Source of the DNA: Ruminococcus sp. AM22-13 | GTDB taxonomy: Bacteria > Bacillota > Clostridia > Lachnospirales > Lachnospiraceae | Reading direction: 5' to 3' | Assembly (NCBI RefSeq): GCF_003471165.1 | Contig: NZ_QRIL01000004.1 | Coordinates: forward strand, 1-64,000 | Length of the DNA: 64,000 bases | Position numbers and translations under genes: made by a program | Shown: positions 8,011 through 17,682 of the stretch, piece by piece | How the letters are laid out: every line of letters begins with the position of its first letter | Numbering within the stretch: position 1 is the stretch's first letter | Notes under the pieces: generated by a model | Database searches by the model: none | The model's input: the letters and a program-made list of their open reading frames with translations, nothing else | Told to the model about the DNA's origin: nothing

Positions 8011-8327
8011 CCTATTCCTCCCTCAAACATCCCGCTTATCTTGGATGCATAAATTTTCCATTCAGCTTTATAAAACTCCAGCTGCGCAGCACCTCTGTCC
8101 GTCAGCTTATAATAACGCCGGTTACGTCCTGCATACGCCATATCATAAACCTCCAGACAATCATCCTTCTGCAGCCTCCTGAGCACCGGATACAAAGTAG
8201 ACTCCGAAACATCCAGAACTCCACGCACATCCTGCGTGATCTTATATCCGTAAGTCCCTTCCCTCTCCTTAGAAACAACCGCCAGAACAACCGCATCCAG
8301 AAGCGCAGCACCCGTATTAAAAACCAT
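8007..8327 (-). CDS. PadR-family transcriptional regulator
   Basis: A winged-helix regulator of 106 residues. The start at 8327 (MVFNTGAALLD) is preferred over a TTG at 8348 because AGGGAG lies at proper distance before it. The PadR fold is visible as LLDAVVLAVVSKEREGTYGYKITQDV, then the recognition helix VSESTLYPVLRRLQKDDCLEVY and the wing GRNRRYYKLTDRGAAQL, followed by a short dimerisation helix. It heads the PadR-DUF1700-DUF4097 operon. PadR proteins with this arrangement usually repress their own operon and are released by an envelope or ligand cue; a palindrome at 8432-8454 is a candidate operator. Confidence 0.9.
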   Translation of the reverse strand: MVFNTGAALLDAVVLAVVSKEREGTYGYKITQDVRGVLDVSESTLYPVLRRLQKDDCLEVYDMAYAGRNRRYYKLTDRGAAQLEFYKAEWKIYASKISGMFEGGIG

Positions 8328-8431
8328 ATGCTCACTCCCTTGTTTCAATTATGCTCTGCATAAATATCATTATCTCTGCAATCCTGCCGGAGACTATATA
8401 CTATACAGAACATCAATATTGTTTTGTTAAC

Positions 8432-8454
8432 GATATTATATGATGTATAATATC
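8432..8454. promoter_or_regulatory. Perfect 9-bp-arm palindrome, candidate PadR operator
   Basis: GATATTATA, five bases, TATAATATC: a perfect inverted repeat in the 230-bp divergent region between the PadR operon and the rRNA methyltransferase gene. PadR proteins bind A+T-rich dyads of this kind, and both arms resemble -10 boxes, so binding could block transcription. The assignment is by position only. Confidence 0.5.
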
Positions 8455-8558
8455 ATTTTGTCAATACTATTTAGCAAAAATCCATTATCATTTATAATTA
8501 CCATGATATCTATCTATAAACATTCGACTAAACTACAGCAAAGGAAACTTACACAACC

Positions 8559-9962
8559 ATGAACGAAAATACAACACAACTCCACCCCGCATTCCTCTCC
8601 CGAATGAAGGAAATGCTCGGCAACGAATACCCGGCTTTCATCTCCAGCTTCGATGCCCCCCGAACCTACGGCCTGCGCATAAACACCTCCAAAATCACCT
8701 GCGAAGACTTCGAAAACCTGTCTCCATTTCCAATCCGTCAGATCCCATGGATCAAAAACGGCTACTTCTACGATGAAGACATCCGTCCTTCCAGATGCCC
8801 ATACTATCAGGCCGGCCTCTACTACCTTCAGGAACCCAGCGCCATGACCCCCGCCTCCCGCATCCCCATCGAGCCGGGTGACAGAGTCCTGGACCTCTGC
8901 GCAGCTCCGGGAGGCAAGGCAACTGCAGCAGGTGCAGCACTTCAGGGACAGGGACTTCTGGTAGCAAACGATATCAGCACTTCCCGCGCCAGAGCCCTCC
9001 TTCGCAACCTGGAACTCTTCGGTATCCCAAATGTCTTCGTAGCAAACGAAACACCTGCAAAGTTAACCAAAGCATTCCCCGAATTCTTCGACAAGATCAT
9101 TCTGGATGCCCCATGCTCCGGAGAAGGAATGTTCCGTAAGGAAGAATCCCTTGCCAAAGACTGGACTCCCGAAAAATCCCTGGAGCTTTCCGAAATCCAG
9201 AAAGAGCTTATCCTCCAGGCAGCCGATATGCTCCGTCCCGGCGGACTGATGCTTTACTCTACCTGCACATTCGCGCCTGCCGAAGACGAACAAACTGTTT
9301 CCTGGCTTCTGGAAAACCGTCCTGACATGGAACTGGCAGAAATGGAAGATTATGAAGGCTTCTCCCATGGAGTTCCTGAATGGGGAAACAAAAATCCGGA
9401 ACTTATCAAATGCATCCGGATTTTCCCACACAAAATGAATGGAGAGGGACACTTCCTTGCGCTCTTCCGTAAAAAAGGACAGGCAATCCGGGAAAACTCC
9501 CGTCCTCACACAAAACCGGACAAAAACGCATTTCCACTGATTGAGGAATTTCTGAACGAAATCGGTCTGAAAACTCTCTGTGGCCAGCCGTTTGACTGGG
9601 AACGTGTGGAAATCCGCGGTGATAAAGCCTACTATCTTCCCCCTGTTGCCCACAACTTCCGCGGCATCACCTTCTTAAGAAACGGTCTCTATCTCGGTGA
9701 CCTGAAGAAAAACCGCTTCGAGCCGTCTCAGCCACTTGCACTGGCGATCCGCAAAAATGAAGCAGAAGCAGTCATCTCTCTCTCCGCTTCTGACGAAAGG
9801 ATTACCAGATATTTAAAGGGCGAAACCTTAAATATCGAACCCGAAGAAGCAGCTCACAAAAAAGGCTGGCATCTCCTCTGTGCAGATGGATATCCCATTG
9901 GCTTCGGCAAACTGGTCAACCAGATCCTGAAAAACAAATATCCGGCAGGGTGGCGCGTATAA
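8559..9962 (+). CDS. rsmF: RsmF/RsmB-type 16S rRNA (cytosine-5-)-methyltransferase
   Basis: A 467-residue SAM-dependent RNA methyltransferase of the NOL1/NOP2/Sun family. After the N-terminal domain (LHPAFLSRMKEMLG) come SAM motif I (VLDLCAAPGGKAT, near residue 110), motif IV (ILDAPCSGEGMFRK, near 190) and motif VI (LMLYSTCTFAPAEDEQ, near 230). The PC and TC cysteines are the release and nucleophilic residues of this class. A C-terminal RsmF-type PUA-like region of about 150 residues ends the protein (GYPIGFGKLVNQILKNKYPAGW). This layout fits the RsmF/YebU branch, which methylates 16S rRNA; the exact nucleotide is not predictable. The ribosome site is weak (AAAGGAAA, rather far). It is transcribed divergently from the PadR operon. 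Confidence 0.9.
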   Translation: MNENTTQLHPAFLSRMKEMLGNEYPAFISSFDAPRTYGLRINTSKITCEDFENLSPFPIRQIPWIKNGYFYDEDIRPSRCPYYQAGLYYLQEPSAMTPASRIPIEPGDRVLDLCAAPGGKATAAGAALQGQGLLVANDISTSRARALLRNLELFGIPNVFVANETPAKLTKAFPEFFDKIILDAPCSGEGMFRKEESLAKDWTPEKSLELSEIQKELILQAADMLRPGGLMLYSTCTFAPAEDEQTVSWLLENRPDMELAEMEDYEGFSHGVPEWGNKNPELIKCIRIFPHKMNGEGHFLALFRKKGQAIRENSRPHTKPDKNAFPLIEEFLNEIGLKTLCGQPFDWERVEIRGDKAYYLPPVAHNFRGITFLRNGLYLGDLKKNRFEPSQPLALAIRKNEAEAVISLSASDERITRYLKGETLNIEPEEAAHKKGWHLLCADGYPIGFGKLVNQILKNKYPAGWRV

Positions 9963-9990
9963 CACGCGCTTATCCTGCCGGATATTTGAA
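9936..9990. terminator. Long hairpin terminator between convergent rsmF and addA
   Basis: AAATATCCGGCAGG (9936-9949) pairs perfectly with CCTGCCGGATATTT (9974-9987). The interior holds a second perfect stem, GCGCGT / ACGCGC. The left arm lies inside the last codons of rsmF, so the gene's end doubles as half of its terminator. It may also stop transcripts from addA on the other strand. Confidence 0.8.
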
Positions 9991-10016
9991 TTCATAATAA
10001 TAAATTTTTAGTCCGC

Positions 10017-13000
10017 TTACAGCAATATCTCTTTCTGCAATGTAAACGAATAAATGATCTTCTCCTTCACTTTTTTCCCTGTCATCCGCTCCAATGCCCG
10101 GGCATAATCCTCAAGCTGCACATGATACAGATCGATCAGCTTCTGTTCCTGTCCTCTCTTCACTCTATCCGTTTTATAGTCCACAAGAACAATCTCATCT
10201 TCTTCCATAAAATAGGCATCGATAATTCCCTGCACCAGCACTGCTTCGTTCTTCCACCCATCATCGAGCATAGAAGCACTTCTCTGGATCACAAAAGGCT
10301 GTTCTCTGTAAAGATGTTTTTTCATAGCAGCTTTCTTCATCCTCTGCCCCAGCCCGGACTCCACAAACCTCCTGATATCCCGGATCCGGATACATTCCGC
10401 TTCCTGCTCTGTCATCTTCCGGCTCTCCAGGAGTCTCTTTAACTGAGCCCGAAGCTGTTCCTCTGTATCTGTTTCTGCATAATCCAGACATTCCATTACT
10501 CTGTGATAAGCAGTACCTCTGGCAGCCCCCTTATACTCTTCCTGCTTCTCTGCCATAAATGCGGGAACCGGTGCTTCCTGTTCTTCCTCCTGCTCTTCGG
10601 CAGACACACTGATATTCTCTTCCAGTTCACTTTCATCATGCCAGCTTCTCTTTTTCAGGTCCGAAACACTGACTTTAACCGGAATATCTTCCAGATATTT
10701 ATACGGATATACAAAGGAAAATCTTTTCTCTATCTCTTCCTTCACAGCCTCATCATACACTTTATTTTCATCCCAGTTCTTCAGATATTCCTCCTGCATC
10801 TGGTTTCCTGCCTGGATGAGAACTGCCTTTTCTGTCATCTGACGGACAGTGATCTTTTTTATCACAAACTCAGAGATATCATCGTAAATCCCCGGCTGTT
10901 TCTTCATGAGGATTCCATATTCCCACAGAAGTTCACTCATGGCCCGATGCCGCACCAGCGCAGGCAGTACAAAAGCCCAGTAATTCTTTGCTTTCATTCT
11001 GGTTCCCAGTGGGAGCAGTTCTTCTTCCTCATCCAGAAAACGCGACAGCGACAACATCTGCTTTTCCAGCTTTCCAACTGTTCCTGTAAGGATCAGTTTC
11101 TCTTTTGCTCTTGTCATGGCAACGTAAAGTACCCTCAGTTCCTCTCCCAGACTCTCTTTCAGAAGCTGTCTTCTGATCACCTGCTTATTCAGTGAAGATG
11201 CGATCACTCGTTTCTCCGGTATGATAGCATCCGCCCCTATTCCCAGTTCCGGGTGAAGCAAAAGACCTGCATTCATATCCTGAAAATTAAACTGTTTTCC
11301 CATACCGGCCACAAATACTACCGGAAATTCAAGTCCCTTACTCTTGTGAATCGTCATAATCTCCACTGCTGTATTGCCCGCTCCTGTCAGATTAACCTCT
11401 CCATAGTCCACCTCATACGCCTGTAGCTGTTCGATATAACGGACAAAGTTAAACAGACCTCTGTAGCTTGTCTTCTCGTAGTCCATAGCTTTCTCCACAA
11501 GCATGGTCAGATTTGCAAAACGCTGCTCCCCTCCCGGAAGTGCTCTTGCATAATCTCCATACCCGGTTTCTTTCAGCACATAAAGGATCAGTTCGTGAAC
11601 CGGCGTATATGCAGCCATATTTCTTACCTTTTCCAGAAAGCTCAGAAATCCTTTTAATTTAATATTCAGGGAATTCTTTTCATTTTCTCCTGCATATGCA
11701 GAAACACTCTCATAGAGCAGACCATCAGGACACTGTATTCTAAGTTCTGCCAGTTCCTGGGATGTGCATCCGACGATCGGTGAACGAAGCACTCCCATAA
11801 GCGGAATATCCTGCAACGGATTGTCACACACCTTAAGATAATTCAATACAGTCACAATCTCGGTTGCAGAGAAATATCCTGTTCTTGATGTACAATATAC
11901 GGGAATCCCCTGAGATGCCAGTACTTCCCTGAAGGTTTCTGCCCATCCATAGGCAGTTCGCAGCAGGATTACAATATCCCCGTATTCCACAGGCCGGTAT
12001 TCCTTCGTCTCTTTATCTACGATCTGTTCTTTTCCCACAATTTCTTTAATTCTCTGTGCAATGGCCAGTGCTTCCAGTTCCTGCCCTGTCTGATTTTCCA
12101 TTTCCCTGCGGTTTCCCGATACACCTGAGTCTTCATAGTCCTGTACATCAGACAGCTCTTCTCCGTCTCTCTCGACCAGAAGAACCTCTGTCTTTACAAA
12201 TTCCTCAGATTCTCCTTCCGGAAAAGAAGCTCCAGGATAAAGGGCTGCATCTTTGTCGTAGGTAATCCCTCCCAGGTCTTCCCCCATGATCTGCCGGAAA
12301 ATAAAGTTTACACTTTCCAGAACCTGTTCCCTGCTCCGGAAATTTTTGTGCAGGTCAATTCTCTGCTCCTGTGCTTCTTCTGTGGAATAGCTTTTATATT
12401 TTTCCATGAAAAGCTCTGGCCTTGCCAGACGGAAACGATAGATACTCTGCTTTACATCTCCTACCATGAAGATATTTTTCTTCTGGTTGATCCACCCGGA
12501 TACTGCTGTTGTCAGAAGCTCCTGCACTAAGTTACTGTCCTGATATTCATCCACCAGGACTTCATCATACTTTGCGGAAAGTTCTCTCGCAGCCTGGGAC
12601 ATATGGATTTCTTCCCCTTCTTTCGTCATCAGTATCTGCAGGGCAAAATGTTCCATATCCGTAAAATCCAGAATATTCTTTTCTCTCTTTGCCTCTCCGA
12701 ACTGCTCTTTAAATTCTGCTGTCAGCTCGACTAACATCTCTATTGGACCTCTGATATATCTGATTACCTCCAGAAGTTCCTTCTCTGTACTCTGGAAATA
12801 TCGCTGCCCCAGTTCCTTCAGAATCCCCTTTTCCTCATCCCGGAGATCTTTCACTCTCTGTTTCTTCTGTTCATCTACATCCGAAGACTTCTTTGTGCTC
12901 AGCCGGGCAAATGAGGGTTTCATAAGGATTTCTGCAGTTCCATTATAATCTCTTTTCTCTGCCAGCTCCTGCAGACTCCTTATAAGAAGCAAATCACTGC

Positions 13001-13754
13001 TCAGTGCCTCATCATACAGATACGGACCATCCGGCTCTGAGCATATTCTTCGAGCCTCCTGCACCAGAAGCTTCGCTTCCTGCAGTTCATCCTTCACTGC
13101 ATCCCAGAGCATTTTCATCCACTCAGTCTCTCTTAACTCTTCCAGGGAATCAATCCTGTAATCATCCATACAGCCGGACAGCCATTCCTGCGGAAAAGGA
13201 TTGCTCATAGCCATTTCATATAATTTCTGTATCAGGTTTCCCAGATTTTCATCTGACTTTCCCGTTGCAAAGCATTCCACGAATTTCTGAAACTTTTCAT
13301 CTTTCCTGGCATAATATTCTTCAAGCAACGCTTTCACAACATCTCCCCGCAGAAGCTTCAGTTCCCCCTCATCTGCCGTCCGATATCCCGGATCCAGTCC
13401 GATCAGATGAAAGTAATTCCGGATAATATAGGCACAGAAACCATCAATAGTTGTAATCTGTGCAGTATGAAGCAGGGTTGTCTGTCTCTGAAGATGCTCA
13501 TTATCGGGATCTTCACAGAGTGCTTTTTCAATAGCTGCCGAGATCCTCTCTTTCATTTCACCTGCTGCCGCTCTTGTAAATGTCATGATCAGCAGTCTGT
13601 CAATATCCACAGGGTGTTCTTTATCTGTGATCTTACTCAGGATACGTTCTACCAGTACTGCCGTTTTTCCGGACCCGGCTGCCGCACTGACCAGAATATT
13701 TCTGTCCCGCAGCCTTATAACCTCCTGCTGCTCCTTTGTCCACTGTACGCCCAT
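10017..13754 (-). CDS. addA: AddA, helicase-nuclease subunit
   Basis: ATP-dependent helicase/nuclease subunit A, 1245 residues, normal length. With AddB it resects double-strand breaks for RecA loading. Helicase motifs in order are the Walker A VSAAAGSGKTAVLVERI, motif Ia LLIMTFTRAAAGEM, the Walker B region LVDEYQDSN, motif III FMVGDVKQSIYRFRLA, motif V TIHKSKGLEFPVVF and motif VI VLYVAMTRAKEKL. The C-terminal RecB-type nuclease shows GIIDAYFMEEDEIVLVDYKTD near residue 1200. The start at 13754 (MGVQWTKEQQ) is chosen because GGGAGG lies nine bases upstream and it follows the addB stop by one base; a longer reading to 13796 would only overlap addB. It is co-transcribed with addB. Confidence 0.96.
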   Translation of the reverse strand: MGVQWTKEQQEVIRLRDRNILVSAAAGSGKTAVLVERILSKITDKEHPVDIDRLLIMTFTRAAAGEMKERISAAIEKALCEDPDNEHLQRQTTLLHTAQITTIDGFCAYIIRNYFHLIGLDPGYRTADEGELKLLRGDVVKALLEEYYARKDEKFQKFVECFATGKSDENLGNLIQKLYEMAMSNPFPQEWLSGCMDDYRIDSLEELRETEWMKMLWDAVKDELQEAKLLVQEARRICSEPDGPYLYDEALSSDLLLIRSLQELAEKRDYNGTAEILMKPSFARLSTKKSSDVDEQKKQRVKDLRDEEKGILKELGQRYFQSTEKELLEVIRYIRGPIEMLVELTAEFKEQFGEAKREKNILDFTDMEHFALQILMTKEGEEIHMSQAARELSAKYDEVLVDEYQDSNLVQELLTTAVSGWINQKKNIFMVGDVKQSIYRFRLARPELFMEKYKSYSTEEAQEQRIDLHKNFRSREQVLESVNFIFRQIMGEDLGGITYDKDAALYPGASFPEGESEEFVKTEVLLVERDGEELSDVQDYEDSGVSGNRREMENQTGQELEALAIAQRIKEIVGKEQIVDKETKEYRPVEYGDIVILLRTAYGWAETFREVLASQGIPVYCTSRTGYFSATEIVTVLNYLKVCDNPLQDIPLMGVLRSPIVGCTSQELAELRIQCPDGLLYESVSAYAGENEKNSLNIKLKGFLSFLEKVRNMAAYTPVHELILYVLKETGYGDYARALPGGEQRFANLTMLVEKAMDYEKTSYRGLFNFVRYIEQLQAYEVDYGEVNLTGAGNTAVEIMTIHKSKGLEFPVVFVAGMGKQFNFQDMNAGLLLHPELGIGADAIIPEKRVIASSLNKQVIRRQLLKESLGEELRVLYVAMTRAKEKLILTGTVGKLEKQMLSLSRFLDEEEELLPLGTRMKAKNYWAFVLPALVRHRAMSELLWEYGILMKKQPGIYDDISEFVIKKITVRQMTEKAVLIQAGNQMQEEYLKNWDENKVYDEAVKEEIEKRFSFVYPYKYLEDIPVKVSVSDLKKRSWHDESELEENISVSAEEQEEEQEAPVPAFMAEKQEEYKGAARGTAYHRVMECLDYAETDTEEQLRAQLKRLLESRKMTEQEAECIRIRDIRRFVESGLGQRMKKAAMKKHLYREQPFVIQRSASMLDDGWKNEAVLVQGIIDAYFMEEDEIVLVDYKTDRVKRGQEQKLIDLYHVQLEDYARALERMTGKKVKEKIIYSFTLQKEILL

Positions 13755-13755
13755 C

Positions 13756-16700
13756 TTATTCTGCCTCCCTGTCAAATGCTTTCCATAATTCCTCATCAGA
13801 GAAGTTTTTCAGTCTGCGGAATTCATATCCTGACAGCCTGCGGTCAAATCCACATACCGTCATATACGGACAATAAGTACACGCATTCTTTTTTCCGAGC
13901 TCATAGGGAGAAACCTCCGCATCTCCCTCCAGAATAGAACTTCTTATCTTCTCAATCTTCGTCCTTACATACCGTCCAAGAACTGCAAACTGTGTTCTGT
14001 CTGCCACAGAAGAATTTTTGCGAAAGTTTCCATCCTTATTAAATGAGACAGGAATGGAACCAAGACTGCTGTCCATCCTGTACACAAGCTCCGGATCTGC
14101 CTGAACCAGCCCATTCATCTTCAGTTCTTTCATAAGACCTGCACTGACTGCTTCCACATCCGCATCTATCTTCTCCTGGATCATAGGATCCTTGATATTG
14201 TAATAGAAAACTCCCGCAGGAATAATCTCTTTATCCGGATATTTCTTCTGCTCTACACGCAAGGCACCATCCAGATAGATCATTAACTGTAACTGCAGGC
14301 CATGATACAGATAAACCAGGTCAAAGGATGTATTTCCGGTTTTATAATCAATCACCTTCACATACACCTTATTCTGATCTTCCATAATATCTACTCTGTC
14401 AATTCTTCCTCCCCCGAAGGTTACCTCAAAGCCTTCCGGCTGAAATTCTCCCTGTTCCAGTTGTTTCTGAAGTGCCCATACCGTCCTTCTGAGGATTCTC
14501 CTTGTTCTCTCGATCATATATTCATTTCTGGCACTGCTTTTGAGCACCGTATTTCCATAATCTGCCACAATATTATCCAGACACCGGTCCGCAATCTCAT
14601 TCCGTTCCTGTTCTGTCAGCTCTGTCCATTTCATGCCTCTTTTTCGTACTTCTTCTGCAAAGCTTTCCAGCGCTTCATGCATAACATTTCCCATATCCAT
14701 AGGTTTAAACTCATATTCCACACGCTCGGTAAGCTTCATTCCATACTGAAGGAAATGTGCAAATGCACAGGCTGCAAAACGTTCCAGTCTGGTAGCACTG
14801 TAAGGTGAAACTTCTCCGTATAATGCCTTCGCCACACTCTGGCTGATAATGTCCTTTGGTTTTCCGGCAAAAGCCGACTGTACCAGCTTCTCTACTCTGC
14901 TTCTGTATTCCGGATTCCGCAGATACCAGCTGTAAAGCTCTCCAAACACTGCATCCGTCTCATCTGCCTGCTCCAGAATATCCTCATGATTTTTCTCTGT
15001 CTCCTGTGCCAGCTTCTCCAGAAACAGATCAATCCCCGCTTCCGGATTTTCCGGATAATAATAAGGATTTTCAATCTCCAGTTTCGGATACAGTCCACGT
15101 ATACTTCCAACCAGATATGCCGGGCTGATTCCTTCTCCTTTTGCATTGGTATCACTATAGGAAAGGATCAGCTTTTCTCCCGGTTTCGTCATATTCAGAT
15201 ACAGATAGAACCTCTGCATATTCATCAGTTCTTTAGGTCCCGGTGCCAGTTCCACTCCCTGCTCCTGAAAGAAATCTCTGTCAAGCTCTGATAAGATTCC
15301 GCCTGTCTGTGTACTCTTTGGAATATTACCCTCATTCACGCCAACAAAGAATAACGCCTTAATCTCCTTTAAACGGGATCGTTCCATATCACCCACCATC
15401 ACCTGATCTACGCTCGGCGGGATCAATGCAACCTTTGCCTGCGAAAGTCCTGATTCCAGAAGCTGTCGGAACTCCTGTCTGTTTACCGTTTCTTCGCCAA
15501 GAATCTCAACCATCTTATCCAGCAGGTCCATCACAATTCCATAAATCTGGTTATATTCTTTTTCCATTGCTTTATCGCCTGACTCTTTAAACTTTCGCTC
15601 CTGTCGTTTCAGTTTCTGCCAGACATTGCTTTTTTGGATAAACTCATAGAGAATCCGGCAGTACTCTTCCACTGTCTTCTTCCCGGAACCAAATCCCTGT
15701 GCAAGTTCCTTTACTTCTTCTGCAAAAATCTCTCTGATCTCATTCAGTTCCTGTATCTTCTCCGCTTCCATTCCTCTGTATACACGAACCCATTTTTCAG
15801 ACCATTTCTTATATCCCCGGATTCCCAGCGCCAGCACGTAATTCTCCAGCTTATCAGCCTGTTCTCTGGTAACTTCTGACATCCCGCATCTGAGATAACG
15901 GAAAACGCTCTCATAAGGAAAGCCCTGCACTGCCATCTCCATGGCAGCACGCAGATACTCCACAAAAGGATTCATCAGTACCGAATGCTTCTCGTCAATA
16001 AAATATGGAATATCCGCTTCCTCAAATACCTGTGCTGCAAGTCTTGCATATTCTTCCAGATTTCCTGTGATCACTGCAATCTCACCATAACGGTATCCGC
16101 AGGTACGCACAAGTTCTGACACCTTTCGGGCAGCCTCCCGCATTTCTTCCAGGGGGGATGGAGCAGTAAATATCTTTATCTCCTGCTGCTCTTTGGAATA
16201 TACGCCCTTTCTGTAGCGGAAGATATTTTTCTCCAGAAACTGTAAGGCAGGTGCCTGTGCAAACCGGGACTGTCCGGATGGTTTCAGATACACCGGATCC
16301 TCCAGATCTCTGGTCAGCCCTGCAAGTGTCCGTATCATCTGCTTGCTCATAAAGAAAAGCTGATAAGGTTTTCCCGGAGAAAAAGCATCCTCCCGTTCGT
16401 CCATAGTCACAGTAACACTTATGCGGTCAGCAATGACCAGAAGTTCCCTGAGCACATTGACCTGAATTGGCGTGAATCCGGTAAATCCATCAAAGAGAAA
16501 TTCCGCTCCCTTAAGCTTTTCGGAAAAAGGAAGCTGTTTAAGCAGGACATCCATCACCTCTTCCCCTGTCATATAATGCCCCTTCAGAAATTCCCTGAAT
16601 GACTGATAAAGGATTCCCACATCCTTAAGCTTCATTTCAAGTAATGGCTGATCTTTGGCCTTCTCTTTCATTTCCGCCAGATTCTCTTCTCTGATATCAT

Positions 16701-17094
16701 ACTGCATAAATTCTGACACCAGAGACTTCACCTCATCCAGATATCCCGGCTTGTTCATCTGACTTCCCAGATAGGCAAGTTCCTTTCTGTGCTGCTGCAC
16801 CATTTTCTGCAGCACCATGCTTTTTCCCGTATCTTCCAGAACCTTTCTGTTATCTCCGCCGGTTTCTTCAAATACACGGTACGCAAGACGTTCAAAGCTC
16901 AGGATGTCAATATTCAGGATTCCTTTTCCCGGGTGCATTTCCACCAGCGTCTTCTGTGTCTGCATGGTAAACTGCTCCGGTACGATCACATAATAATTTT
17001 TCTCCGGATGCTGCAGTGATTCCTGAATAATCCTTTTATATGCAAAATATGATTTTCCGGCTCCGGAGCTTCCGATTATAAACTGCAATGACAT
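13756..17094 (-). CDS. addB: AddB, helicase-like nuclease subunit
   Basis: ATP-dependent nuclease subunit B, 1112 residues. An N-terminal Walker A is present (FIIGSSGAGKSYFAYKRI). Most of the protein is an inactivated helicase-like scaffold that scans for recombination hotspots (Chi). The C-terminal RecB-family nuclease carries VIDYKTGNTSFD with the catalytic Asp and Lys. The four cysteines of the 4Fe-4S staple are visible: one in FAACAFAHFLQYG (near residue 770) and three in the cluster CTYCPYMTVC near residue 1080. AAGGAGAG precedes the ATG. It is first gene of the addBA operon; the stop of addB and the start of addA are separated by a single base. Confidence 0.96.
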   Translation of the reverse strand: MSLQFIIGSSGAGKSYFAYKRIIQESLQHPEKNYYVIVPEQFTMQTQKTLVEMHPGKGILNIDILSFERLAYRVFEETGGDNRKVLEDTGKSMVLQKMVQQHRKELAYLGSQMNKPGYLDEVKSLVSEFMQYDIREENLAEMKEKAKDQPLLEMKLKDVGILYQSFREFLKGHYMTGEEVMDVLLKQLPFSEKLKGAEFLFDGFTGFTPIQVNVLRELLVIADRISVTVTMDEREDAFSPGKPYQLFFMSKQMIRTLAGLTRDLEDPVYLKPSGQSRFAQAPALQFLEKNIFRYRKGVYSKEQQEIKIFTAPSPLEEMREAARKVSELVRTCGYRYGEIAVITGNLEEYARLAAQVFEEADIPYFIDEKHSVLMNPFVEYLRAAMEMAVQGFPYESVFRYLRCGMSEVTREQADKLENYVLALGIRGYKKWSEKWVRVYRGMEAEKIQELNEIREIFAEEVKELAQGFGSGKKTVEEYCRILYEFIQKSNVWQKLKRQERKFKESGDKAMEKEYNQIYGIVMDLLDKMVEILGEETVNRQEFRQLLESGLSQAKVALIPPSVDQVMVGDMERSRLKEIKALFFVGVNEGNIPKSTQTGGILSELDRDFFQEQGVELAPGPKELMNMQRFYLYLNMTKPGEKLILSYSDTNAKGEGISPAYLVGSIRGLYPKLEIENPYYYPENPEAGIDLFLEKLAQETEKNHEDILEQADETDAVFGELYSWYLRNPEYRSRVEKLVQSAFAGKPKDIISQSVAKALYGEVSPYSATRLERFAACAFAHFLQYGMKLTERVEYEFKPMDMGNVMHEALESFAEEVRKRGMKWTELTEQERNEIADRCLDNIVADYGNTVLKSSARNEYMIERTRRILRRTVWALQKQLEQGEFQPEGFEVTFGGGRIDRVDIMEDQNKVYVKVIDYKTGNTSFDLVYLYHGLQLQLMIYLDGALRVEQKKYPDKEIIPAGVFYYNIKDPMIQEKIDADVEAVSAGLMKELKMNGLVQADPELVYRMDSSLGSIPVSFNKDGNFRKNSSVADRTQFAVLGRYVRTKIEKIRSSILEGDAEVSPYELGKKNACTYCPYMTVCGFDRRLSGYEFRRLKNFSDEELWKAFDREAE

Positions 17095-17135
17095 TCTTCT
17101 CTCCTTACTGTCAGTTACTCAACATTCATTATTTC

Positions 17136-17164
17136 AGTATATCATAATTTAAGTACTTCTGTAA
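17136..17164 (-). promoter_or_regulatory. Sigma-A-like promoter for addBA
   Basis: On the minus strand, TTACAG, a 17-base spacer and TATACT, about 40 bases upstream of the addB ATG. It lies in the 104-bp gap shared with the divergent gene at 17199. Confidence 0.6.
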
Positions 17165-17198
17165 TAGAATATACAAAACCATCCAGGAGGCGTGTACC

Positions 17199-17636
17199 AT
17201 GAGTGCAAAAACAAAAATCATAGTCCTACATATGAAGGAAGTTATATACACCGGCATTTTCCTCCTTCTTGCTGTCATCCTGGCTATTGTACTTTTTTTC
17301 ATGTTTGGACCCGGTCAGAAAAAAAGTACCTCAGCCGATGCCAAAAGCCGGTACAAACCGGGAATTTATACTTCCTCCATCGACCTGAATGAAAATACCT
17401 TTGACCTGGAAGTAACCGTTGACTCTGACAGGGTAACTTCCATCCGTCTGGTAAATTTAAGTGAAAGCACTGCAGCCATGTTTCCTCTCATGGAACCGGC
17501 TCTGGAATCACTGGCCAGCCAGATCTATACCTCCCAGTCGCTGGAAAATATCCAATATTCCGAAGATCAGAAGTATACTTCCATGATTCTTTTGAATTCA
17601 ATTGAAACAGCACTGAAAAAAGCGGAGAACAATTGA
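17199..17636 (+). CDS. Small membrane-anchored protein, FMN-binding-domain-like
   Basis: A 145-residue protein with one N-terminal transmembrane helix (VIYTGIFLLLAVILAIVLFFMF, residues about 15-37) and an exported domain of about 95 residues. The domain starts YKPGIYTSSIDLNENTFDLEVTVDSDRVTSIRLVN, a strand pattern seen in FMN_bind-type and related lipoprotein domains, but the Ser/Thr flavinylation motif is not evident. I regard the FMN link as weak. GGAGGC precedes the ATG. It is transcribed divergently from addBA, and a terminator overlaps its stop. Role unknown. Confidence 0.8.
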   Translation: MSAKTKIIVLHMKEVIYTGIFLLLAVILAIVLFFMFGPGQKKSTSADAKSRYKPGIYTSSIDLNENTFDLEVTVDSDRVTSIRLVNLSESTAAMFPLMEPALESLASQIYTSQSLENIQYSEDQKYTSMILLNSIETALKKAENN

Positions 17637-17655
17637 TCGTTCTCCGCTTTGTGAT
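17619..17655 (+). terminator. Terminator overlapping the stop of the 17199 gene
   Basis: AAAGCGGAGAAC pairs perfectly with GTTCTCCGCTTT; the TGA stop (17634-17636) lies in the 8-base loop. It separates the plus-strand gene from convergent nadE and may act on both strands. Confidence 0.85.
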
Positions 17656-17682
17656 TCTATATCAATCCTCTAAAATAATGCA

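Noticed and set aside
9063..9653. 196-codon ORF antisense to the rRNA methyltransferase
   Set aside because: Lies wholly opposite a conserved gene, composition is Phe/Arg/Cys rich as expected for antisense, and no motif is present.
10503..11195. 230-codon ORF opposite addA
   Set aside because: Antisense shadow; addA motifs are intact on the other strand.
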